From a bacterium (GTDB lineage Bacteria > Patescibacteriota > Minisyncoccia > Portnoybacterales > JAGGTM01), in NCBI GenBank assembly GCA_021163745.1, contig JAGGTM010000028.1, positions 1 through 6,322 on the forward strand: 6,322 nucleotides of DNA. Reading direction: 5' to 3'. Under the pieces are notes generated by a model. The model saw only the letters and a program-made list of their open reading frames with translations. It had not been told where the DNA came from and searched no databases. Each line of letters starts with the position of its first letter. The first letter of the stretch is position 1. This document shows, piece after piece, positions 1 to 5,589 of this stretch. A program made the position numbers and the translations under genes.

Positions 1-2
1 AT

Positions 3-890
3 ATTTCTAAATTGGTAAGCAAAAATGACAATCAAGAAAAAATAAAAGAAAGCAAAAAAGAGGAAAATAAAGACACAGATAAAGATGGATTATTTAACTG
101 GGAAGAAATAGTAATAGGCACAGACCCTAACAATCCTGATACAGACGGAGACGGATATTTGGATGGAGAAGAAATAATTACAGGTTACAACCCTTTAAAA
201 ATGGCACCTAATGATAAAAAAACAGATTTTGCTATCCAACCCAGACCTGAACCTAAAACTATAAATACTCAAAACCTAACTCAAGCATTAGCAAATCTTT
301 TAGCAAAGGAAGTTATTTCTGAAAACCAAAATAATTTTAATGCCAATGGGAAAATAGTTATCTCAAAACTACCTGAAATTAAGCCAATTGTAGAAGAAAT
401 GATAAAAACTATTAATAACTCTGATGTCTTATTTATTCGTACAAAAATTCCTGTTTCTGCAGTAAAAACAAATTCAAATAATAGCAAAGAGGCATTAATA
501 GATTATTTTAATAAAGCAAATGAAATCACTGTGGGAAATTTAAAGAAATTTAAACTTAAAAAAGGAGAAGGAAGAAAAATTATAAAAGAAATATTAGATT
601 CTCAAGATTTTTCTAAACTTCCTCAAGATTTTTCTAAAGTAGATAAAATAATAAATTATTATAAACTTACATTCTCTCAATTAAAAGAATTATCTGCGCC
701 TTCAAAATTGCAGGAGTTTCATAAAGAGGAATTAACTATTATTTATATTTCTCAAAAAATATTTGAATCTTTAAAGTTAATTAAAGAAGATCCTTTAAGA
801 ACAATTATAGCAATTTCTCAATACAATGCTTTAGTAAATAAATCTTTAGAACTACAAAATAAGATAAATAAATTTATGCAGAATTTATAA
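3..890 (+). CDS. EF-hand/thrombospondin type 3-like Ca2+-binding repeat protein, 5' truncated by the window edge
   Basis: The reading frame is open from the first base to the TAA at 888-890, giving 295 visible residues. A TTG at 12 could be read as a start, but no in-frame stop precedes it and the product would begin without a signal or membrane anchor, so the true start is probably upstream of the window. Two acidic loops are clear: DTDKDGLFNWEE (bases 72-107) and DTDGDGYLDGEE (138-173), 22 residues apart and linked by GTDPNNP. This is the DxDxDG...GTDP pattern of calcium-binding thrombospondin type 3/EF-hand-like repeats. The remaining 230 or so residues are Lys/Glu/Asn/Leu-rich, look mostly helical, and match no domain I recognise. 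In CPR genomes I recall such repeats in N-terminally anchored surface proteins, often ending with an NPL..xPNDK stretch as here. A role as a Ca2+-stabilised extracytoplasmic protein of the adjoining secretion locus is inferred. No transmembrane segment is visible in the part seen. Confidence 0.8.
   Translation: MSKLVSKNDNQEKIKESKKEENKDTDKDGLFNWEEIVIGTDPNNPDTDGDGYLDGEEIITGYNPLKMAPNDKKTDFAIQPRPEPKTINTQNLTQALANLLAKEVISENQNNFNANGKIVISKLPEIKPIVEEMIKTINNSDVLFIRTKIPVSAVKTNSNNSKEALIDYFNKANEITVGNLKKFKLKKGEGRKIIKEILDSQDFSKLPQDFSKVDKIINYYKLTFSQLKELSAPSKLQEFHKEELTIIYISQKIFESLKLIKEDPLRTIIAISQYNALVNKSLELQNKINKFMQNL
601..642 (+). repeat. In-gene 21-bp tandem duplication
   Basis: Two adjacent 21-base units (601-621 and 622-642) share their first 17 bases exactly, CTCAAGATTTTTCTAAA. 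Being seven codons long, the duplication keeps frame and encodes QDFSKLP followed by QDFSKVD in the helical part of the EF-hand-type protein. It is probably a slippage product. Confidence 0.6.
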
Positions 891-913
891 ATCTGTAATA
901 TGGCTTAAAGGCC

Positions 914-1879
914 ATGGCACAAGGCAGTCCAAATAAAATGAATATTTTAAAAAGAATAAAAAAACCAATAATTGTATTATTAATCTTTACTTTGACAAGT
1001 GTTTGGATTTTTATTCCTTCTAATAAAGCAAAAGCAGCATTGCCCGTATTTGAAACGAATCCAATTTTAGTTGGACACGATGCATATATGCTTGAAAAAG
1101 AACAGCCGTTTGGTTTAGATGCCTTAGCAAGAGCCCTTGCTAGAAGTCTCTTAAACGCATTCATAGATAATGTAATTTATTGGATAAGAACGGGTGATTG
1201 GAGAGGAGGAACTTATGTTATTAAAAACTGGAAAGAATATTTAAAAGAAGCAACTAATTTTGAGTTATTACATTTTTTAAGAGATTTAAACTTAGAATGG
1301 TTATGCGAGCCGTTTGCTCCTCGAGTTAGAATTGCCTTATCTTGGCCAGAAGCAGCAGAATTTACTTTCAAGCAAAGAGTAGAATGTGGTCTATGGGATG
1401 TATTAGATGGATGGCAGGCAGCAATTGAAGATTTTTACAATGATTTCAGAAAAGGAAACTGGCAGGCATATGTAAAAGTCAGCATGGAACCGCAAAATAC
1501 CTTTTATGGTTCTTATATGATTGGGTTTGACAAAAAATACGAGAGAATGGGAGATAAAGCAGAAGCAAAAAGATCTCAAGCAATTTCTTCTTTAGGATAT
1601 AAAGCGCATCTAAAATTACCTCCCGGAGCATGTGACCAAAGCTGTCTGTCCCATTGCAGGGAAAATACCGATTACGGAGAGGAATATTGTCGTCATGAGT
1701 GTTGCCCGGACATAGAAGAAATATCAACCCCTGGCTCTAGTATCCATGATACTATCCAGAAAACTATGGGTATTGATATAGATTGGTTAATAAGCGCTGA
1801 TGAAATAGATGAAGTAATTATTGCTATTATTGCTGCTTTAATGGACAGAATATTAAGCGAGGTGGGATTATTAGGGTAA
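914..1879 (+). CDS. Exported Cys-rich T4SS-associated conserved protein (CPR type)
   Basis: This is a 321-residue protein with a signal peptide: a basic start (KRIKK), a hydrophobic core at about residues 18-34 and an AKA-A cleavage-like site near 41. The mature region holds IDNVIYWIRTGDWRGGTYV (about 84-102), LCEPFAPRVRIAL (130-142), a second Cys at 158, and a NWQAYVKVSMEPQNTFYGSY stretch (182-201). A Cys cluster CX3CX3CX10CX3CC follows (residues 240-264), then TPGSSI (272-277) and an ADEIDE...GLLG C terminus (295-321). The spacing of these blocks matches, from memory, a conserved family placed directly upstream of the VirB6/TrbL-like gene in Patescibacteria T4SS/pilus loci. Its biochemical function is unknown to me. 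Eight Cys in an exported protein suggest disulfides. ATG 914 is used; the in-frame ATG at 938 gives an equally good signal peptide, and neither has a well-spaced Shine-Dalgarno (AAAGG at 907-911 is only 2 bases from 914; AAGG at 921-924 is 13 bases from 938). A small ATGGC/GCCAT stem (900-915) covers the first ATG. Confidence 0.85.
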   Translation: MAQGSPNKMNILKRIKKPIIVLLIFTLTSVWIFIPSNKAKAALPVFETNPILVGHDAYMLEKEQPFGLDALARALARSLLNAFIDNVIYWIRTGDWRGGTYVIKNWKEYLKEATNFELLHFLRDLNLEWLCEPFAPRVRIALSWPEAAEFTFKQRVECGLWDVLDGWQAAIEDFYNDFRKGNWQAYVKVSMEPQNTFYGSYMIGFDKKYERMGDKAEAKRSQAISSLGYKAHLKLPPGACDQSCLSHCRENTDYGEEYCRHECCPDIEEISTPGSSIHDTIQKTMGIDIDWLISADEIDEVIIAIIAALMDRILSEVGLLG

Positions 1880-1886
1880 TCTAAGA

Positions 1887-1915
1887 TTAAGTTAAAATTC
1901 TATTTAAGTTAAAAT
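1887..1915 (+). repeat. 12-bp direct repeat in the leader of the VirB6-like gene
   Basis: TTAAGTTAAAAT occurs exactly twice, at 1887-1898 and 1904-1915, 17 bases apart centre to centre, in the 38-base gap before the ATG at 1918. The second copy ends two bases before the start codon, and no Shine-Dalgarno sequence is present in the gap. It may be a protein-binding pair or chance in AT-rich DNA. Confidence 0.35.
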
Positions 1916-1917
1916 AA

Positions 1918-3936
1918 ATGAAATTATTTAATAAAAAATTTTTAGCATCTTTTATTTTAATAAGTATTTTGGGAATATTTGTATTCTCCTCTTATGTTAT
2001 CGGGCAAGAAAATGATATTCCTATTCCAAAATTAGACACAGAAGACACATGCAGTGGAACAGAATGTTTGTTTAAAAAGGCAATACAATCTGTTATAGGA
2101 GGAACATTGTTAGCTATACATAGCATTATAGCAACGGGAGTAAGTTGGTGCGCGGGTTTAGCAAAAGGAATATTAAATTGGCAAGGATTTAATCATAATC
2201 CTATGGTAGAATTGGGATGGAAGATAGTAAGAGATATAACCAATATATTTTTTGTATTGGTTCTTCTAATTATTGCTTTTGCCACTATTTTGCGCATTGA
2301 AACTTATGGAATGAAGGCGCTTTTGCCAAAATTAATTATTGCTGCTTTATTGATTAATTTTAGTTTAACTATTGCAGGTATATTTCTGGATTTGGCAGGA
2401 GTAATGACAGATACATTTTTATCTTCCGGAGAAAGCGACTTATTTACAAATCTTCCTGCTGCTATGGGACTTCAAAAAGCCACAATTGCTACTACCGCAG
2501 ACGAAAGATATATATGGAAATGCCCCACAACAGAGTTTACCAGTGAAAGTAGGTTCTTTTGTAATTTTATATGTCTATCAACAGGCATTCCTCCTTCTAC
2601 CTGTGCAGAAACAAAAAAAGAACCTGAAATAAAATGGGGTCAGAGTTGGGATGTTTTCTGGGATGTATGCAAAGGAATACTTTTCTCTATTATTTTTACT
2701 TCAATCGCTTTTATCGCCTTTGCTCTTTTTGCTATCCTCCTTTTAATAAGGACGATATTTATATGGCTCCTTCTGATAATCGCGCCAATTGCCTGGCTCT
2801 TATGGATATTGCCTGCCACATCAAAATTATTTCAGGATTGGTGGAATTCGTTTCTAAAATGGACATTTTTCGCGCCCATCGCTTCGTTTTTTATGTGGCT
2901 TGCTACTACTGTATGGACGAAAATGATAGAAGGATCTTTAACTGTTAAAATAAGCGGAGCGGAAAAAGCAATAACACAAATGAAAACTGTTATTACTGAT
3001 GAATCAATAAATTCTCATCTATTACCACAAATAATAGAACCATCAAGTTTGTTGCAGTTTCTTTTAATTTGCGGAATAATGATAGGGGGGTTAATAGCAG
3101 CATTAAAAATGGGAGTGTATGGAGCACAAGGAGTAATCGGATTTGCAAAAGAAATAGGAACAAAAGCAAGCAAAGGGGCAGCTAAATGGACGGGCAGAAG
3201 GGTGCAGATTAAAACCGCTCCCATAGCAGGAAAAATAGGTCAAAAATTAGGACAGAAACTTAAAGGAGTGCCTATAGCAAGACAAGCAGGGAGGCCGTTT
3301 AGAGTCATTGCAGAAAAAGAAAGAGTGGCACTTTCTGAAGAAGAGAAAAGATACTCCAATTGGACCAGCGAGAATCTTAAGTCTCAATATAGGACAGTTA
3401 ATCCTCGGACTAAAGCAGCTATTGCCAGAATCTTAGCCAAAAGAGGAGATCTTTCCCCTGAAGAAAAATATGGGTTTTTAGAAAACGATATTGAAGAAGC
3501 GCTAAAAATTGCTAAAAAATATGAACAACACTCTGAAATTGTAAAAGCAAGACCAGATTTAGTTCCATTGATAAAACCAGAAAAAAATCCTGAAGAAGCA
3601 ATTAAAGAACAAATCGGAAAAATCAGGCCTGCAGATATAGAAAAATTACAAAAAGAAGCATTCAAAGACAAAAGAGTTATAAAAGCAATTACCGAACACT
3701 TAACAGAACCTTTGGGGAAATGGAGGAGTTCTCATTTGGCAAAAGCCGCTGAGGTTAATCCGGAAATTTTTATAGAATTAAAAGAAAAGGTAATAAACCC
3801 AAATAAAGAACAACTGCGTTCAGATATTAAATCTTATTTAGATAGTTATTTAGGTAAAGCGCTATTTGAAGAACCGGAGAAAAAAATTGTATCTGCTCCG
3901 GAAGAAAATCCTAGAGAAAGAATCACTTTTCCTTAA
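1918..3936 (+). CDS. VirB6/TrbL-like T4SS polytopic inner-membrane protein
   Basis: This is a 672-residue multi-spanning membrane protein, likely the channel/scaffold of the T4SS. A signal-like hydrophobic segment (about 8-29) is followed by hydrophobic stretches near 55-83, 105-125, 135-160, 248-276, 278-300, 313-334 and 377-397. Recognisable blocks are NPMVELGWKIVRDITNIFFV (94-113), LLPKLIIAALLINFS (135-149), and a IAPIAWLLWILPAT...WW..FLKW block (288-315). These are typical of the VirB6/TrbL-like family of CPR genomes. A loop between about 161 and 245 holds four Cys (202, 215, 219, 229) and is probably extracytoplasmic. From about 405 to the end, some 270 residues are highly charged (Lys/Glu), begin with a basic Gly/Ala/Lys-rich stretch, and have no membrane segments, so they form a long soluble, presumably cytoplasmic, tail. 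The ATG at 1918 gives the natural signal sequence. No Shine-Dalgarno is visible, and the stop overlaps the next start. Confidence 0.88.
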   Translation: MKLFNKKFLASFILISILGIFVFSSYVIGQENDIPIPKLDTEDTCSGTECLFKKAIQSVIGGTLLAIHSIIATGVSWCAGLAKGILNWQGFNHNPMVELGWKIVRDITNIFFVLVLLIIAFATILRIETYGMKALLPKLIIAALLINFSLTIAGIFLDLAGVMTDTFLSSGESDLFTNLPAAMGLQKATIATTADERYIWKCPTTEFTSESRFFCNFICLSTGIPPSTCAETKKEPEIKWGQSWDVFWDVCKGILFSIIFTSIAFIAFALFAILLLIRTIFIWLLLIIAPIAWLLWILPATSKLFQDWWNSFLKWTFFAPIASFFMWLATTVWTKMIEGSLTVKISGAEKAITQMKTVITDESINSHLLPQIIEPSSLLQFLLICGIMIGGLIAALKMGVYGAQGVIGFAKEIGTKASKGAAKWTGRRVQIKTAPIAGKIGQKLGQKLKGVPIARQAGRPFRVIAEKERVALSEEEKRYSNWTSENLKSQYRTVNPRTKAAIARILAKRGDLSPEEKYGFLENDIEEALKIAKKYEQHSEIVKARPDLVPLIKPEKNPEEAIKEQIGKIRPADIEKLQKEAFKDKRVIKAITEHLTEPLGKWRSSHLAKAAEVNPEIFIELKEKVINPNKEQLRSDIKSYLDSYLGKALFEEPEKKIVSAPEENPRERITFP

Positions 3937-4382
3937 TGATGCCTTCGATAATCAAAAAAATAAATAAAATAAATAATCCTTTGCTGAAACAAAGGTATCT
4001 TAAATATTTGAAACTTCCTCCAGATATTAAAGAAATAATGTTTTCTCCGAAAGCCGCAGAAAAAATAAAAGAAATTGGCATAAAAAACCATCTAACTCCA
4101 CTACAATTGCAAAAACTTTCTTATGTTACCGGATCAGTTCTCTTGGGAGAATTAAAAATATCTAATTTTATAAAAGAAATCTGTGAAAAATGTAAACTAG
4201 AAACGGAACCAAGCAAGAAAATCGCCGATGAAATTACCAAAGAAATATTTATACCAGTAAAAGAGAGTTTAAAAAAAATACAAATCCAAAAAAATCAAAT
4301 CTCCTCAAGCATTCCTAAGTCAGCATCGTCTATACCAGAACCAAAAATAAAAGGAAACATTGTTGACCTTAAAAATCACTAA
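3936..4382 (+). CDS. Conserved soluble protein translationally coupled to the VirB6-like gene
   Basis: This is a 148-residue, lysine-rich, helical protein without a signal peptide or membrane segment, so probably cytoplasmic. Its ATG shares one base with the preceding stop (TAATG at 3934-3938), and a second in-frame ATG follows immediately at 3939. This indicates translational coupling and likely matched amounts with the VirB6-like protein. Residues 15-115 carry the pattern YLKYLKLPPDIKEIMFSPKA, TPLQLQKLSYVTGSVLLGEL and IADEITKEIFIPVKESLKKI. I associate this with a small conserved hypothetical family in CPR secretion/pilus loci; no catalytic motif is apparent. Residues 120-140 are Ser/Pro/Lys-rich and probably disordered, ending in GNIVDLK, which may be a short conserved terminal motif. 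A partner or chaperone role for the charged tail of the VirB6-like protein is inferred from coupling only. The last codons (Lys-Asn-His-stop) lie inside the first copy of the downstream 20-bp repeat. Confidence 0.8.
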   Translation: MMPSIIKKINKINNPLLKQRYLKYLKLPPDIKEIMFSPKAAEKIKEIGIKNHLTPLQLQKLSYVTGSVLLGELKISNFIKEICEKCKLETEPSKKIADEITKEIFIPVKESLKKIQIQKNQISSSIPKSASSIPEPKIKGNIVDLKNH

Positions 4383-4483
4383 TTTGCGCTAATGCCCCTA
4401 ATCACTAATTTGCGCTAATTTTCCGTGAATGTACGCTAATATTAGCGTACATTCACGCTACATCAGCGAAAATTAGTAAGATT
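4374..4483. repeat. Intergenic repeat cassette of CGCTAAT units, upstream of prgI
   Basis: The 102-base gap before prgI is almost wholly repeat-structured. AATCACTAATTTGCGCTAAT occurs exactly twice (4374-4393 and 4400-4419). A degenerate inverted copy (AGCGAAAATTAGTAAGATT, 4465-4483) closes the element one base before the prgI ATG. CGCTAAT appears on the plus strand at 4387, 4413 and 4434 and on the minus strand at 4441-4447. The left arm CTAATTTTC (4415-4423) also pairs with GAAAATTAG (4468-4476), so the central palindrome extends to 26-bp arms with a single 10-base bulge (4458-4467). No reading frame, terminator T-run or transposase accompanies it. It resembles a dispersed palindromic intergenic element (REP/MITE-like), but dispersal cannot be tested from one window. 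Confidence 0.8.
4424..4457. repeat. Perfect 34-bp palindrome without a spacer
   Basis: The left arm CGTGAATGTACGCTAAT (4424-4440) is the exact reverse complement of the right arm ATTAGCGTACATTCACG (4441-4457), with no loop bases. This is the core of the larger cassette. Such a dyad could form a cruciform, bind a dimeric or tetrameric protein, or fold as RNA into a stable hairpin after the mRNA of the upstream gene. It is not followed by a run of T on either strand, so it is not a standard intrinsic terminator. Confidence 0.9.
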
Positions 4484-4484
4484 C

Positions 4485-4760
4485 ATGCAATTTATTGTCC
4501 CAAAATTTATTGAAATGGAAGACAAAGTAATAGGGCCTTTAACATGGAGGCAATTTCTTTATATTGCGAGCGCGGGAATTATTTTGATATTCCTTTGGTA
4601 TAATCTAAAATTATTCTATTTTATAATTAGCGCAATAATTGTTGGATTTATCACCTTCCTATTTGCTTTTTACAAACCCCAAGGGAGACCATTTTCTATT
4701 TATTTAAAAAACATAATCAATTACCTACTTCAACCGAAATTATATATATGGAAGAAATGA
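4485..4760 (+). CDS. PrgI-family (VirB3-like) T4SS membrane protein
   Basis: This is a 91-residue protein with the family hallmark at its N terminus: MQFIVPKFIEMEDKVIGPLT followed by WRQFLYI. Two adjacent membrane helices follow (about 24-40 and 43-62). After them come YKPQGRPF (63-70), an amphipathic segment and a LLQPKLYIWKK C terminus. Length and layout are as expected for PrgI-family proteins, which occupy the VirB3 position next to VirB4 in conjugation systems of monoderm bacteria and in CPR T4SS loci. The likely role is to anchor VirB4 at the cytoplasmic membrane. The ATG at 4485 is fixed by the conserved N-terminal block. The sequence upstream (repeat cassette) offers only a weak AGTAAG at 4475-4480 as ribosome-binding site. 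The gene ends with TGA at the natural C terminus, arguing against a TGA-reassigned code. It is isolated from its neighbours by structured gaps of 102 and 148 bases, unlike the tightly spaced genes upstream. Confidence 0.9.
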   Translation: MQFIVPKFIEMEDKVIGPLTWRQFLYIASAGIILIFLWYNLKLFYFIISAIIVGFITFLFAFYKPQGRPFSIYLKNIINYLLQPKLYIWKK

Positions 4761-4780
4761 CGGAAATTCAAAATCAATTT

Positions 4781-4900
4781 AGCGCAAAGCGTAAAGTGCA
4801 AAGCGCAAAGCTAAAGCGTAAAGCTTAAAGCTAATTAAAGAAAAATTTCGCTTTACACTTTAAGTTGTAGCTTTGAGTTTTGCGCTTTGCGCTTTGAGTT
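4781..4900 (+). repeat. Tandem AAAGCGY-type heptamers forming a long hairpin before the VirB4 N-domain gene
   Basis: From 4786 to 4832 the sequence is an uninterrupted string of seven short units: AAAGCGT, AAAGTGC, AAAGCGC, AAAGCT, AAAGCGT, AAAGCTT, AAAGCT. Complementary units (GCGCTTT at 4882-4888 and 4889-4895, AGCTTT at 4869-4874) lie on the other side of an AT-rich centre near 4833-4848. Bases 4786-4812 align antiparallel with 4869-4895 over 27 positions: 23 Watson-Crick pairs, three G-U pairs if read as RNA, and one mismatch. Pairing continues weakly outward to 4781/4900, and an inner TTAAAG/CTTTAA stem (4825-4830/4858-4863) is also possible. The right arm stops eight bases before the ATG at 4909. 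No T-run follows, so termination is unlikely. An RNA structure acting on translation or mRNA stability, or a dispersed repeat, fits better. Confidence 0.8.
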
Positions 4901-4908
4901 AACCTGTT

Positions 4909-5550
4909 ATGCCTGATTTAATCCAAAAACATATAGATATTAAAGACATAAAAGATGATGTAGTTATTTTGAAAAGCGGAGAATTAAGAGCAATATTAAT
5001 GGCTTCTTCCTTAAATTTTGCCTTAAAATCTACAGAAGAACAAGATGCTATCTGTTTTAGATATCAAGAATTTCTAAACTCTTTAGATTTTCCTGTGCAA
5101 ATTATGGTTTCTTCAAGAAAATTTATAATTGATCCGTATATTGAAATGCTGAAAAAAAAATTAGAAGAACAGTCCAATGAGCTTTTAAGAATTCAAACCA
5201 CAGAGTATATTGAGTTTGTAAAACAACTAACCGAAACCACCAATATTATGACAGAATCATTTTATGTGGTAATACCACTCACTCCTCCTATTTTAACAAA
5301 AAAACCAACTTGGATAGATAAAATTTTTAGAAAAAACAAAAAAACAGAAATAAAGAAAGAAAGATTCGAACAATTAAAAACCCAATTATGGCAAAGAGTA
5401 GAGTTTGTGCAAAACGGCTTACAGAATTTTGGTATTCGCGCGGTACCGCTAAACACTCAAGAATTAATTGAATTATTTTACAAATTATATAACCCCTCTG
5501 CTAAGGAAGAACCGGAGCTAGAAAAAGCAAAACAAATGAGAATGCAATAA
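4909..5550 (+). CDS. TraC/VirB4 N-terminal-domain-like T4SS protein
   Basis: This is a 213-residue soluble protein without a signal peptide, or any Walker motif. Its start, IDIKDIKDDVVILKSGELRA (9-28), leads into ILMASSLNFALKSTEEQDAI and FLNSLDFPVQIMVSSRKF (55-72). A long charged helix follows (about 75-110), then FYVVIPLTP (118-126), a basic linker (130-150) and a LNTQELIELFYKLYNP end (181-196). This is the order of the N-terminal domain of VirB4/TraC-type conjugation ATPases (usage test of a strand, a helical coiled stretch, then the ELI.L.Y..YNP motif). Here it is a separate gene placed between PrgI and the ATPase-bearing VirB4. Together with the roughly 240 residues that precede Walker A in the next gene, it adds up to about the pre-ATPase length of an undivided VirB4. 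It probably assembles with VirB4 on the cytoplasmic face. The ATG at 4909 is the natural start; no Shine-Dalgarno precedes it, only the hairpin repeat. C-terminal residues 197-213 are a charged tail. Confidence 0.82.
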   Translation: MPDLIQKHIDIKDIKDDVVILKSGELRAILMASSLNFALKSTEEQDAICFRYQEFLNSLDFPVQIMVSSRKFIIDPYIEMLKKKLEEQSNELLRIQTTEYIEFVKQLTETTNIMTESFYVVIPLTPPILTKKPTWIDKIFRKNKKTEIKKERFEQLKTQLWQRVEFVQNGLQNFGIRAVPLNTQELIELFYKLYNPSAKEEPELEKAKQMRMQ

Positions 5551-5579
5551 AGATATATATATTATATTTAATCTTTATT
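5546..5579 (+). other. AT-only hairpin between the two VirB4-related genes
   Basis: AATAAAGAT (5546-5554) is the exact reverse complement of ATCTTTATT (5571-5579), enclosing a 16-base A/T loop that is itself partly self-complementary. It starts at the stop of the VirB4 N-domain gene and ends eleven bases before the virB4 ATG. The stem contains one G-C pair per arm, so it is weak. A T-rich stretch (5574-5581) overlaps it, but a terminator inside a functional gene pair is implausible. It may only reflect base composition; TATATT/TATAAT-like words here could equally serve as a -10 element, without a clear -35. Confidence 0.25.
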
Positions 5580-5589
5580 TTTGTGTCCT

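Noticed and set aside
874..1164. Minus-strand open frames at 281-487, 874-1164, 1479-1727, 3015-3224, 3384-3671 and 5262-5456
   Set aside because: All lie opposite well-supported plus-strand genes, lack leaders or motifs of their own, and look like mirror frames of Lys/Glu/Ile-rich coding sequence.
2634..2948. Plus-strand 104-codon open frame inside the VirB6-like gene
   Set aside because: It is out of frame with a gene that shows strong membrane-protein family motifs across the same bases, and its own translation resembles no family.
4424..4476. Intrinsic terminator at the 34-bp palindrome
   Set aside because: No T-run follows the dyad on either strand, and the next gene of the same system starts within 30 bases.
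4374..4483. Insertion sequence or oriT at the palindromic cassette
   Set aside because: There is no transposase, no clear target duplication and no relaxase or nic-like consensus that I can recognise. It is kept only as a repeat.
4758..4760. TGA read as a sense codon (Gracilibacteria/Absconditabacteria-type code)
   Set aside because: The PrgI-family protein ends at its usual C terminus here. Reading through would add residues encoded by the repeat, and no other gene in the window contains an in-frame TGA.
4786..4895. CRISPR-like array in the heptamer region
   Set aside because: Units are 6-7 bases and directly abutting, without unique spacers of regular length, and they form inverted rather than only direct repeats.
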